This document shows positions 1 through 6,508 of a stretch of DNA of 16,912 bases, piece after piece. Below the pieces are notes generated by a model that was not told the DNA's origin, made no database searches, and saw only the letters and a list, made by a program, of their open reading frames with translations. Numbering within the stretch: the stretch's first letter is position 1; each line of letters opens with the position of its first letter. Location: contig JBCDGZ010000153.1 of assembly GCA_038750655.1 (NCBI GenBank), positions 1 through 16,912 of the forward strand, in the 5' to 3' direction. This DNA is from JBCDGZ01 sp038750655. GTDB taxonomy: Bacteria; Bacteroidota; Bacteroidia; Chitinophagales; Saprospiraceae. The position numbers were made by a program, and so were the translations under genes.

Positions 1-30
1 CGAAATCCAAAAAGGTGATCATCAAAACAC

Positions 31-62
31 AAAAAAGCCCGCCGAAGTTAATCCGACGGGCT
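31..62 (-). terminator. Intrinsic terminator of the superoxide dismutase gene
   Basis: Read on the minus strand, AGCCCGTCG pairs with CGGCGGGCT (one G-T wobble) around a loop of about 9 bases, and the stem runs directly into a run of six T. It lies about 55 bases past the stop codon of the superoxide dismutase gene, in the right orientation for it. Confidence 0.85.
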
Positions 63-116
63 CTAATGATTGAACCTTTATTTTTATATCCGATATAAAA
101 TCAGGATGGAATAGAT

Positions 117-818
117 TTATTCTTCTTCATCAGTTGCGCTGGCCTTTGGGGCAGCCTTAGCCTTCTTTGCAGTAGTCTTTCTAGGAGCAGCGGGCTTAAC
201 AGCTTTATTGTACAGCTTAGAAACTTCGCCCCAGTTGATTACTTCGAAGAAAGCATCAACATATTTCGGACGCTTGTTTTGGTACTTGAGGTAGTATGCA
301 TGTTCCCAAACATCGAGGCAGAGAATAGGCGTTCCTTTTTTCTCGGCCACATCCATCAGTGGATTATCCTGATTAGGTGTAGAGGTAATAAACAGCGTAC
401 CGCTTCTGCGAACACATAGCCAAGCCCAACCAGATCCAAAGCGCGTACCTGCCGCGGCTTTGAATTGCTCTTTAAAGTTATCGTAAGTTTTGAAAGCTTT
501 GGTCATTGCTTTGCCCAGTTTTGAGTTGGGCTTAGGCTCGCCGCCACCACCTTCACCAGGCTTGGCCATGACCTTCCAGAACATAGAGTGGTTGTAGTAG
601 CCACCGCCGTTATTGCGAACTGCAGCAGAGTGCTTTGATGCTTTCTTTAGAATATCTTCGATTGATTTTTTTTCGAGGTCAGTCCCTTCGATAGCAGCAT
701 TGAGTTTGTTGGTGTATCCAGCATGGTGTCTGTCATGGTGGATGGTCATCGTCCGCTTGTCAATATGCGGTGTGAGTGCGTCATAGTCATAAGGTAAAGC
801 TGGAAGTTTGAATGCCAT
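117..818 (-). CDS. sodA: Superoxide dismutase, Mn-type signature, with basic C-terminal tail
   Basis: Cytoplasmic Fe/Mn superoxide dismutase (233 aa), converting superoxide to oxygen and hydrogen peroxide. The four metal ligands are visible: His27 in TIHHDRHH, His77 in YYNHSMFW, and Asp169 and His173 in LDVWEHAYYLKYQ. Two positions that separate the Mn from the Fe enzyme by family knowledge are of Mn type: Gly73, four residues before the second ligand, and Gln150 in PNQDNP. The enzyme could still be cambialistic. The catalytic fold ends near residue 205; the usual enzyme is about 200-205 aa. Here about 27 residues follow, rich in Lys, Ala and Pro and closing with DEEE. A Gly-rich insertion (residues 88-93) sits in the mid-protein linker. 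The ATG at 816-818 begins the canonical N-terminus (FKLPALPYDYDAL). The gene is monocistronic, divergent from fumC, with its own promoter and terminator. Identity is certain; metal choice is inferred. Confidence 0.97.
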   Translation of the reverse strand: MAFKLPALPYDYDALTPHIDKRTMTIHHDRHHAGYTNKLNAAIEGTDLEKKSIEDILKKASKHSAAVRNNGGGYYNHSMFWKVMAKPGEGGGGEPKPNSKLGKAMTKAFKTYDNFKEQFKAAAGTRFGSGWAWLCVRRSGTLFITSTPNQDNPLMDVAEKKGTPILCLDVWEHAYYLKYQNKRPKYVDAFFEVINWGEVSKLYNKAVKPAAPRKTTAKKAKAAPKASATDEEE

Positions 819-891
819 TGTACTTATCTTTTTTAGTTTAAATGAAATTGGTTTTTAAATAGTGTCGGAATTGCTTCCTTGAAAATTTGCT

Positions 892-922
892 CAAATATAA
901 AAGTTTAATAATGAGTTGTCAA
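892..922 (-). promoter_or_regulatory. Promoter of the superoxide dismutase gene
   Basis: On the minus strand TATATTTG (892-899) fits the Bacteroidota -7 consensus TAnnTTTG, and TTG (920-922, within TTGAC) stands 20 bases upstream, the expected place for the -33 element. The predicted leader is about 65-70 bases. Confidence 0.65.
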
Positions 923-1078
923 CATAAATGATTGAAAATCTTGGATTTGGATTCCCGCTTTGATTCTCATTTGGTATAACGGGACGATCTTTGTTTTGTT
1001 TGATAGAAGTGACAGAATTATTTAGGTCGAAAAACTACAGTACTAATTTTTGTGTTCTAATTAAACCATCACATTGAT

Positions 1079-1086
1079 TACCTTTG
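1079..1086 (+). promoter_or_regulatory. Candidate -7 element for fumC
   Basis: TACCTTTG matches TAnnTTTG and would start transcription near 1092, giving a leader of about 78 bases. No good -33 element stands 19-21 bases upstream; the nearest TTTG (1049-1052) is 26 bases away. Confidence 0.45.
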
Positions 1087-1169
1087 TGTGAAATTTTTTT
1101 AAAACCATTCCAGCAACTTCCTCCGCAAAAAAAGAAGGAGGCCACAACTGTAAAAACCAAATCACCATT

Positions 1170-2567
1170 ATGGAATACCGCAAAGAAAAAGACAGCATCG
1201 GCATCATCAAAGTTCCCGCCGAAAAATACTGGGCGGCACAAACCCAACGCTCTAGTCAGAACTTTAAAATCGGCGGGCAGCAAATGCCCATTGAAATTAT
1301 TCGCGCCTATGCTATTCTCAAAAAAGCCGCCGCGGCGACCAACGCTGAACTAGGCGTGTTGCCCAAAACCAAAGCGCGTTTGATCGGTAAGGTTTGTGAT
1401 GAAATTTTGAAAGGAAAACTCGACGATCAGTTTCCACTCGTCGTTTGGCAAACGGGCTCCGGAACGCAGACCAATATGAACGTCAATGAAGTGGTGGCCA
1501 ACCGCGCCCACGTCCTCAAAGGTGGCGAACTGACCGACGAAAAGAAAGTGCTGCATCCCAACGATGATGTCAATAAATCTCAATCTTCCAATGATACTTT
1601 CCCAACTGCCATGCACATCGCAGCGTACAAAATTATCGAGGAAGTTACCCTCCCTGGATTGATCGCTTTGCGCGAAACACTCAACGTAAAAGCTAAGCAA
1701 TATAAGAAGATTGTTAAAATCGGACGTACCCATTTTATGGATGCTACGCCCCTGACCGTCGGACAAGAATTGTCGGGTTATGTCTCTCAACTGGACCACG
1801 GCATCAAAGCCATCCGCAACACCCTCAGGCACCTTTCTGAATTGGCACTCGGCGGTACCGCCGTTGGCACCGGACTGAATACCCCCGCCGGCTACGATCG
1901 CACCGTCGCCAAACACATCGCTGACCTCACCGGCCTCCCCTTCGTTACCGCCAAAAATAAATTCGAAGCCCTGGCTGCCCATGATGCCATCGTCGAAACC
2001 CACGGCGCCCTCAAAACCGTCGCCGTCTCTCTGATGAAAATCGGCAATGACATTCGCATGCTGGCCTCTGGCCCCCGCTCTGGCATCGGCGAACTGCTCA
2101 TCCCCGCCAATGAACCCGGCTCCTCCATTATGCCCGGCAAAGTCAATCCCACCCAGGCTGAAGCCCTGACTATGGCGATGGCCCAGGTGATCGGCAACGA
2201 TGTCGCCATCAACGTCGGCGGCATGACCGGACACTTCGAACTCAACGTCTTCAAGCCGATGATGATCTACAACTTCTTGGTCTCCGCCCGCCTCATCGGC
2301 GATGCCTGCCGCAGTTTCAACGACAACTGCGCCCGCGGCCTGGCCCCTAACGAAGAGCGCATCAACGAAAACCTGCACAATTCGCTGATGCTGGTCACCG
2401 CTCTCAATACCAAGATTGGTTACGACAAGGCCGCGACAATTGCGAAGAAGGCTTACAAAGATGGGACGACTCTGAAAGAAGCGGCCATCGCTTTAGAGTA
2501 TTTGACCGCCGAGGAATTTGACAAGTGGGTACGGCCCGAGGATATGGTAAGTGGCTTGAAGAAATAA
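1170..2567 (+). CDS. fumC: Fumarate hydratase class II
   Basis: Iron-independent class II fumarase (465 aa, normal length), interconverting fumarate and L-malate in the citric acid cycle as a cytoplasmic homotetramer. The family signature GSSIMPGKVNP is at residues 317-327 and contains the catalytic Ser318 loop. GRTHFMDATPLT places His188 at the same number as in E. coli FumC. SGTQTNMNVNEV (97-108) and KSQSSNDTFPTAMH (136-149) are the other conserved superfamily blocks; the GTGLN stretch (233-237) supports fumarase over aspartase or argininosuccinate lyase. The start at 1170 (MEYRKEKDSIG) gives the usual N-terminus; no Shine-Dalgarno sequence precedes it, as is common in this phylum. The GGAGG at 1137-1141 is 28 bases away and too far to serve. 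The middle of the gene is markedly rich in C-ending codons while the ends are not. Confidence 0.98.
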   Translation: MEYRKEKDSIGIIKVPAEKYWAAQTQRSSQNFKIGGQQMPIEIIRAYAILKKAAAATNAELGVLPKTKARLIGKVCDEILKGKLDDQFPLVVWQTGSGTQTNMNVNEVVANRAHVLKGGELTDEKKVLHPNDDVNKSQSSNDTFPTAMHIAAYKIIEEVTLPGLIALRETLNVKAKQYKKIVKIGRTHFMDATPLTVGQELSGYVSQLDHGIKAIRNTLRHLSELALGGTAVGTGLNTPAGYDRTVAKHIADLTGLPFVTAKNKFEALAAHDAIVETHGALKTVAVSLMKIGNDIRMLASGPRSGIGELLIPANEPGSSIMPGKVNPTQAEALTMAMAQVIGNDVAINVGGMTGHFELNVFKPMMIYNFLVSARLIGDACRSFNDNCARGLAPNEERINENLHNSLMLVTALNTKIGYDKAATIAKKAYKDGTTLKEAAIALEYLTAEEFDKWVRPEDMVSGLKK

Positions 2568-2583
2568 AAGAGGCTTGTCTAAC

Positions 2584-2615
2584 AAAAAATCTACCGCTGT
2601 CCCCGACAGCGGTAG
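2584..2615 (-). terminator. Strong hairpin between converging genes, T-run on the minus strand
   Basis: CTACCGCTGTC (2591-2601) and GACAGCGGTAG (2605-2615) form a perfect 11-bp stem with a 3-base loop. The minus strand runs from the stem into ATTTTTTG, so this is an intrinsic terminator for the 121-aa gene. It lies 24 bases past fumC and may also stop fumC transcripts, though the plus strand has no U-run. Confidence 0.8.
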
Positions 2616-2686
2616 CAAAACAAGACATCAGCACCCATCATACGGAGGAGAAGTGGGGAAGACCTGAGGATGCCAGAAGACAATAA

Positions 2687-3052
2687 TTATTCAATGTGGG
2701 GCTCCTTTTCAAAGCTGAGATAAGAGAGCTGATCCTCAATTTCTGCGGCGTCAACCAATTGTTCTACTTCCTGATAGCACTGATAGATTTTGAGCTTGGT
2801 ATCGGGCAGCAGGAAGGTCAGCGGATACATTCGACTGCTCATCAGGCCGTCTTCGTCGTGAATGAAGGCGGCGAGGTGAGCGATGCGATTGTAGGGCTGC
2901 TGCAGCGAGGACTCCAAAAAGACCAAGTAGCGTTTGATATTGGTAAGATCGGCAGAGTAAAGGTAGTTCTTCCGTCTCAGCAGGTGTTGCCGCATTTGTT
3001 CGTAGTAGGCTTCTAATGCGACTTTTGTTTGTTCGATCGTCGATTGGCTCAT
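2687..3052 (-). CDS. Hypothetical protein, 121 aa, helical
   Basis: I do not recognise this small protein. It reads as soluble and mostly alpha-helical: charged heptad-like stretches at residues 5-27 (IEQTKVALEAYYEQMRQHLL) and 85-115, no signal peptide, no membrane segment, no Cys pair; the single Cys is near residue 92 (IYQCYQE). RRKNYLY (26-32) and HLAAFIHDEDG (59-69) are the most motif-like pieces. The reading frame is preferred over the overlapping one (2751-3176) because it is flanked by a good terminator downstream and a TAnnTTTG element upstream, and its composition looks protein-like. It probably is a lone gene convergent with fumC. Function unknown. Confidence 0.75.
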   Translation of the reverse strand: MSQSTIEQTKVALEAYYEQMRQHLLRRKNYLYSADLTNIKRYLVFLESSLQQPYNRIAHLAAFIHDEDGLMSSRMYPLTFLLPDTKLKIYQCYQEVEQLVDAAEIEDQLSYLSFEKEPHIE

Positions 3053-3184
3053 TGCTAAATGATTTGTAGATCAAAAAATAGGCTTGGCTGTTTGATGATA
3101 GTCTTCTTAAATCAAATTCGCGTGAAGTTGTAAGCTGGTATCGAGTTCGAGTGGATTTTGATCTTTTTATGATCACTTATTCGA

Positions 3185-3192
3185 CAAATATA
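3185..3192 (-). promoter_or_regulatory. Candidate -7 element for the 121-aa gene
   Basis: On the minus strand the bases read TATATTTG, matching TAnnTTTG, about 133 bases upstream of the start codon. No clear -33 TTG is seen at the expected distance, so this is tentative. Confidence 0.4.
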
Positions 3193-3292
3193 ATCTTTTT
3201 TGTCTGTAATATTGTATTTTTATCCTGTAAATGTTTGGTTTTTTATTTTTTATAGCCCTTCTGCACTACTTTTTGTAAACCTTATAATTAAA

Positions 3293-3328
3293 GACCTGCG
3301 TTGCTTTGGCGGTCAAAGCAATCCGGTC
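3293..3328. repeat. Two-tier inverted repeat in the yceD upstream region
   Basis: TTGCTTTG (3301-3308) and CAAAGCAA (3314-3321) form a perfect 8-bp stem with loop GCGGT, extended by a G-T pair. An outer stem GACC (3293-3296) with GGTC (3325-3328) encloses it with small internal bulges. No T-run follows on either strand that would make a good terminator. It could be an extragenic palindromic repeat, an operator or an RNA element. Confidence 0.6.
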
Positions 3329-3395
3329 TAATTATTCTACTCCTCCCGGGATGAAAAATCTCTAAAAGATATTCGACATTAAGCCGAAAAACCCC

Positions 3396-3403
3396 TATCT
3401 TTG
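3396..3403 (+). promoter_or_regulatory. -7 promoter element for yceD-rpmF
   Basis: TATCTTTG fits TAnnTTTG and would place the transcript start near 3409, giving a leader of about 20 bases to the yceD ATG at 3432. The -33 position holds only TTCGAC (3372-3377), a poor match. Confidence 0.6.
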
Positions 3404-3431
3404 CCCGGCAATTTTAAGAAGTTCTTTAGTA

Positions 3432-3944
3432 ATGTCTGAATTGAACAAGTATTCCATCCCTATACAGGGCTTGAAAGGTGGCACGCATCAATTTGATTTT
3501 CAAGTAGATAATCATTTTTTTAGTCAATTTGAAAGTTCCCCAATTAAGGAAGGAAGTTTTGAGGTTCAGTTGTTCTTTGATAAGCGTCCGGATATGATGG
3601 TGCTGGATTTTGCCTTTACAGGTAAAATTAGTACTGAATGCGATCGCTGCCTGGCCGAATTTGAACTGCCCCTGCAAGACAAGCAGCAACTGCTGGTCAA
3701 GTACGGGGAAGAATTTAGTGAAGAAGAGGCCGAAGTGGTTTATATCATTAGGGGGACGCCCTTGTTCAATGTTGCACGCTATATATATGAGTACATTTGT
3801 TTAGCGATGCCCATGATCAAATTATGTGAGGCCGGAGGTGTTGAATGTGACCCCGAAAGTCTCAAATATCTCGAACAACAGAATGATGACCCGGATGAAA
3901 ATAGCATCTGGGAAGAGTTAAAAAAATTTAATAATAACGATTAA
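3432..3944 (+). CDS. yceD: YceD/DUF177 family protein
   Basis: Member of the YceD (DUF177) family (170 aa), small proteins encoded just upstream of rpmF across bacteria and linked, by that conserved pairing, to large-subunit rRNA or ribosome maturation; the exact role is not visible from sequence. The family Cys pair C70-DR-C73 lies in STECDRCLAEFELP after a beta-rich first half, followed by an acidic stretch (EEFSEEEAE, 93-101). Three more Cys are near the C-terminus (123, 132, 139). The tail after residue 148 is acidic and Asn/Asp-rich. The next gene, rpmF, starts 53 bases downstream and is probably co-transcribed from the promoter at 3396. Identification rests on the Cys motif plus the neighbour. 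Confidence 0.88.
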   Translation: MSELNKYSIPIQGLKGGTHQFDFQVDNHFFSQFESSPIKEGSFEVQLFFDKRPDMMVLDFAFTGKISTECDRCLAEFELPLQDKQQLLVKYGEEFSEEEAEVVYIIRGTPLFNVARYIYEYICLAMPMIKLCEAGGVECDPESLKYLEQQNDDPDENSIWEELKKFNNND

Positions 3945-3997
3945 TCATGTAGCGTAGGCGGGCAACCGGATACGCAGCAATCATAAAAATCTTAATC

Positions 3998-4195
3998 ATG
4001 GCACATCCAAAGAGTAAGATATCCAAGCAGCGCAAGCGCAAGCGTCGTACCCATAAGAAAGCCGCCGTACCTCATGTAGCGACTTGTCCTACTACAGGCG
4101 AGCCTCATATTTACCACCGTGCCTACTGGCTGGAAGGAAACATGTACTACAAAGGGCAGCTTGTCATCCAGGCCGACGAGGATATTGACGAGTAA
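3998..4195 (+). CDS. rpmF: 50S ribosomal protein L32 (zinc-free form)
   Basis: Large-subunit ribosomal protein bL32 (65 aa). It has the basic N-terminus MAHPKSKISKQRKRKRRTHKK followed by the globular part with ATCPTTGEPHIYHRAY. Zinc-binding L32 carries two CxxC pairs; here only Cys30 remains. Thr33 replaces the second Cys, and the region of the later pair reads HRAYWLEGNMYY. This is therefore the Cys-minus form, known from flavobacterial relatives by family knowledge, and not a damaged gene. The C-terminal end is acidic (ADEDIDE). The start ATG at 3998 follows an A/T-rich leader without Shine-Dalgarno. It lies downstream of yceD and ends before an intrinsic terminator. Confidence 0.96.
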   Translation: MAHPKSKISKQRKRKRRTHKKAAVPHVATCPTTGEPHIYHRAYWLEGNMYYKGQLVIQADEDIDE

Positions 4196-4229
4196 ATTCT
4201 ACTCGTCCTTTTACCACTGAATACATTAC

Positions 4230-4265
4230 AAAGCTCCCATATTTGATTATGCGGGGCTTTTCGTC
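4230..4265 (+). terminator. Intrinsic terminator of yceD-rpmF
   Basis: AAAGCTCC (4230-4237) pairs with GGGGCTTT (4253-4260) with one G-T wobble. The stem is followed by TCGTCTTTCT, a T-rich tail. It lies 35 bases past the rpmF stop. Confidence 0.75.
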
Positions 4266-4297
4266 TTTCTAAAAATGATTGTCTAAATCGTCAAGTA

Positions 4298-4681
4298 ATG
4301 AAAAGCATCGTACAAACCGATAAGGCTCCAGCTCCCGTAGGCCCCTATAATCAGGCGGTCTTATGCAACGGTATGCTGTTTGCCTCCGGACAAATCGCGC
4401 TAGATCCGGCTACAGGCCAGCTGGTGATGGATAACATCGAAGTGGAGACCCATCAGGTGATGAAAAACATCAAGGCCATCCTCGATGAGGCCGGGCTGTC
4501 CTTCGAAGACGTTGTCAAATGCAGTGTCTTTGTCAAGGATATGAACCTCTACAGTCGCATCAATGACGTGTACGCCAAGTACTTTGATGAGGCGACGGCC
4601 CCGGCCCGCGAGCTGGTCGAAGTGGCCAACCTGCCCAAATTTGTGAATATCGAAATCTCCATCATCGCCGCAGCCTCCTAA
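4298..4681 (+). CDS. ridA: RidA family reactive-intermediate deaminase
   Basis: RidA (YjgF/YER057c/UK114) family protein, 127 aa, the family's standard length. These trimeric enzymes hydrolyse reactive enamines/imines such as 2-aminoacrylate, formed by PLP enzymes, to keto acids and ammonia. The conserved start APAPVGPYNQAV (10-21), the ASGQIALDP block (29-37), VFVKDMNLYSRIND (78-90) and the active-site segment APARELVEVANLPK with Arg104, followed by Glu119 in VNIEISIIA, are all present, so an active RidA is expected. It is the first gene of a probable operon with trpS (33-base gap) and the FAH-family gene; the product pairing with trpS has no obvious metabolic link. No good promoter of its own is visible between the rpmF terminator and its ATG. 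Confidence 0.95.
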   Translation: MKSIVQTDKAPAPVGPYNQAVLCNGMLFASGQIALDPATGQLVMDNIEVETHQVMKNIKAILDEAGLSFEDVVKCSVFVKDMNLYSRINDVYAKYFDEATAPARELVEVANLPKFVNIEISIIAAAS

Positions 4682-4714
4682 GCCTATTCCTCTACCGATT
4701 ATCAACCCATCATC

Positions 4715-5728
4715 ATGGAAAAAAGAAAACAAGTACTCTCCTGCATTCAGCCCACAGGCAGTATGCATTTTGGCAATTACTTTGGTGCAGTCAAAAACTG
4801 GGTCGACCTCCAAGCGCAATACGATTGCATTTATGGCGTCGTCGATTACCATGCGATGACCATGCCCTACAATCCGAAAAAGCTGCGGGAGAATACCTGG
4901 GAATTACTATTCAACCTCATTGCCTGCGGCATCGAACCGAAGCACCTGTTCATCCAGTCCCTCGTACCAGAGCACACCGAGCTCTGCTGGATTTTTAACT
5001 GCTTTTGCTCCTACGGGCAGCTGTCGCGCATGACACAGTTCAAAGACAAAAGCTCGGATACCAAAGACAAAACGGGCGATCAGTTCATCTCGGCAGGTCT
5101 GCTGGACTATCCCGTTCTGCAAGCCGCCGACATCCTCGTCTACCGCGCCGACTACGTCCCCATCGGGAAGGATCAGGTGCAGCACCTGGAGCTGTCGCGC
5201 AACATCGCCCAACGCTTCAACAACCAGATGGGCAAGGAGTACTTCGTTCTGCCGGAACCTCTGTTTACCAAGACACCGAAGATCATGTCGACGGCCGATC
5301 CCAGTCGTAAGATGAGCAAAAGCGCCGGCCCCAAGCACCACATCAATGTGTTCGAAGACGAGAATCGCATTCGCAAGCAGGTGCGCTCGGCAGTGACCGA
5401 TACCGGCGAGACCGCCGAAGGAGAAATGAGTCCTGGCATCCAGAATCTCTTTGAACTTTTGGAAGCCTGCGGCAAGACGGAGGCCCAAACTGCGCTGATG
5501 GCCGACTACGAAGCGGGCAGTTTGAAATACGTAGACCTTAAAGATGCGGTGGCCGAAGGCCTGATCGAACTGAGCCAGCGCTTCGTCAATCGCAAGGCCG
5601 AACTGCTGGCCGATAAGAAGGCCGTCAAGAATCAAATCAAAGCTTCCTCGGCCGAGATTCGCAAGCAAGCACAAGAAACCATGCGCGCGGTAAAGGAGTT
5701 GACCGGATTACAAAACGTCCGTTTCTAA
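4715..5728 (+). CDS. trpS: Tryptophan--tRNA ligase
   Basis: Class Ic aminoacyl-tRNA synthetase (337 aa, normal size), charging tRNA-Trp with tryptophan in the cytoplasm. The N-terminal CIQPTGSMHFGNYFGA (10-25) contains the HIGH-equivalent (His18-Phe-Gly-Asn). VVDYHAMTM (42-50) and AADILVYRADYVPIGKDQVQH (138-157) are the tryptophan/ATP-site blocks typical of TrpRS, and RKMSKS (198-203) is the KMSKS loop. The C-terminal half (residues 230-337) is helical, as expected for the anticodon-recognition domain. The ATG at 4715 is preceded by an A/T/C-rich spacer without Shine-Dalgarno. It is the middle gene of the ridA-trpS-FAH cluster. Nothing resembling a T-box or trp leader is present upstream. Confidence 0.98.
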   Translation: MEKRKQVLSCIQPTGSMHFGNYFGAVKNWVDLQAQYDCIYGVVDYHAMTMPYNPKKLRENTWELLFNLIACGIEPKHLFIQSLVPEHTELCWIFNCFCSYGQLSRMTQFKDKSSDTKDKTGDQFISAGLLDYPVLQAADILVYRADYVPIGKDQVQHLELSRNIAQRFNNQMGKEYFVLPEPLFTKTPKIMSTADPSRKMSKSAGPKHHINVFEDENRIRKQVRSAVTDTGETAEGEMSPGIQNLFELLEACGKTEAQTALMADYEAGSLKYVDLKDAVAEGLIELSQRFVNRKAELLADKKAVKNQIKASSAEIRKQAQETMRAVKELTGLQNVRF

Positions 5729-5747
5729 AATCCAAAGAAAGACTGTC

Positions 5748-6359
5748 ATGAAAATCATTTGTATCGGACGCAATTACATCGATCACGCCAAAGAGCTGGC
5801 CAACCCTGTGCCGAAGAAACCGCTGGTTTTTATGAAGCCCTCTTCGGCGCTGTTGGTCAACGGTAAGCCTTTGTATTATCCAACGTTTACCAAAGACCTG
5901 CATCACGAACTTGAAGTGGTGCTGAAGATTTGTAAAAACGGGCGGCACGTACAGCAGGAATTTGCCCATAAATACTACGAACAGATTGCGCTGGGATTGG
6001 ACTTTACGGCCCGCGATCTACAGTCGGCGCTCAAGGCCAAAGGCCATCCCTGGGAAATTGCCAAAGGCTTCGATGGCTCGGCGCCCATCAGCGAGTTTGT
6101 GCCCATCACGGAGCAGCAACGCAAAGAAGGTATCGAGTTTTGGCTGAACAAAAACGGCGAGCGTGTACAGCACGGCTTCACCCGCGATCTGATTTTTTCC
6201 TTCGATTACCTGATCAGCTACGTCTCCCAATATTTCAAACTGCACATGGGCGATCTGATCTTCACAGGAACACCTGCCGGCGTCGGGCCGGTGGCCATCG
6301 GCGATCAACTAGAGGGCTTCCTGGAAGGCCAATCCCTGCTGAGCTGCGAAATTCGCTAA
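5748..6359 (+). CDS. Fumarylacetoacetate hydrolase family protein (FAHD1/YcgM-like)
   Basis: Short FAH-family enzyme (203 aa), the single-domain size of FAHD1/YcgM, whose members act as acylpyruvate hydrolases or oxaloacetate decarboxylases with Mg2+ or Mn2+. It starts directly with the family core (KIICIGRNYIDHAKEL). Metal ligands are expected at Glu54 and Glu56 in HHELEVVL and Asp85 in GLDFTARDLQ. AKGFDGSAPIS supplies the conserved active-site Lys106, and HMGDLIFTGTPAGVGPVAIGD is the usual C-terminal block. Substrate cannot be fixed from sequence; an oxaloacetate or acylpyruvate is likely. Its ATG lies 19 bases after the trpS stop, so it is probably the last gene of that operon. No terminator hairpin is obvious after it, only a T-rich CTCCTTTTT. 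Confidence 0.93.
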   Translation: MKIICIGRNYIDHAKELANPVPKKPLVFMKPSSALLVNGKPLYYPTFTKDLHHELEVVLKICKNGRHVQQEFAHKYYEQIALGLDFTARDLQSALKAKGHPWEIAKGFDGSAPISEFVPITEQQRKEGIEFWLNKNGERVQHGFTRDLIFSFDYLISYVSQYFKLHMGDLIFTGTPAGVGPVAIGDQLEGFLEGQSLLSCEIR

Positions 6360-6474
6360 AGAAATAATGACCTACCGCTCCTTTTTAGAATGCGTTCTTA
6401 CAACAAAAAAAAAGATCATACGTAAAGAAAGAATTTAATTATCAGGCCAGGTTCTAACATTTCCAAACTATTTA

Positions 6475-6482
6475 TAACTTTG
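6475..6482 (+). promoter_or_regulatory. -7 promoter element for metK
   Basis: TAACTTTG fits TAnnTTTG and sits 26 bases before the metK ATG, leaving a leader of about 20 bases. That is too short for a SAM riboswitch. The -33 position shows only GTTC (6451-6454). Confidence 0.6.
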
Positions 6483-6508
6483 TGCCTACTCAAAACTATT
6501 AATCAATT

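Larger units (their letters stand above)
819..1169. other. Divergent spacer between superoxide dismutase and fumC
   Basis: A 351-base AT-rich gap between two divergent genes. It holds one good minus-strand promoter (892-922) and one plausible plus-strand promoter (1079-1086). I see no RNA gene and no convincing small ORF. A short hairpin, CCTCC at 1120-1124 with GGAGG at 1137-1141, lies in the presumed fumC leader. Confidence 0.7.
3053..3431. other. Divergent spacer before yceD-rpmF
   Basis: A 379-base AT-rich gap between the 121-aa gene and yceD. It contains a minus-strand -7 element (3185-3192), a notable two-tier hairpin (3293-3328) and the yceD -7 element (3396-3403). No ORF in it looks real; the overlapping minus-strand frame through 3176 is not supported. 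Confidence 0.65.

Noticed and set aside
1047..1086. A shared TTTTTG-26 bases-TAnnTTTG arrangement at fumC (1047-1086) and at 16495-16534
   Set aside because: The equal spacing is curious, but it departs from the usual 19-21 bases and only two cases exist in AT-rich DNA, so chance is the simpler reading.
1132..1141. AAGAAGGAGG as a Shine-Dalgarno site for fumC
   Set aside because: It is 28 bases before the ATG, and no alternative start codon in frame lies at a useful distance. Bacteroidota seldom use such sites.
1350..2378. A 342-codon open frame antisense to fumC
   Set aside because: fumC on the other strand is unmistakable and its C-rich codons leave the opposite strand free of stops. The antisense product has no recognisable motif.
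2751..3176. A 141-codon minus-strand frame overlapping the 121-aa gene
   Set aside because: Ser/Arg-rich composition without hydrophobic pattern; the 121-aa frame has better protein character and position relative to promoter and terminator.
4682..4714. A T-box or trp attenuator before trpS
   Set aside because: Only 33 bases separate ridA from trpS; no leader peptide or alternative stems fit.
4907..5674. A 255-codon open frame antisense to trpS
   Set aside because: Shadow of trpS, whose signature motifs fix the coding strand.
6360..6508. A SAM riboswitch upstream of metK
   Set aside because: The -7 element leaves a leader of about 20 bases, and no SAM-binding fold is apparent in the spacer.
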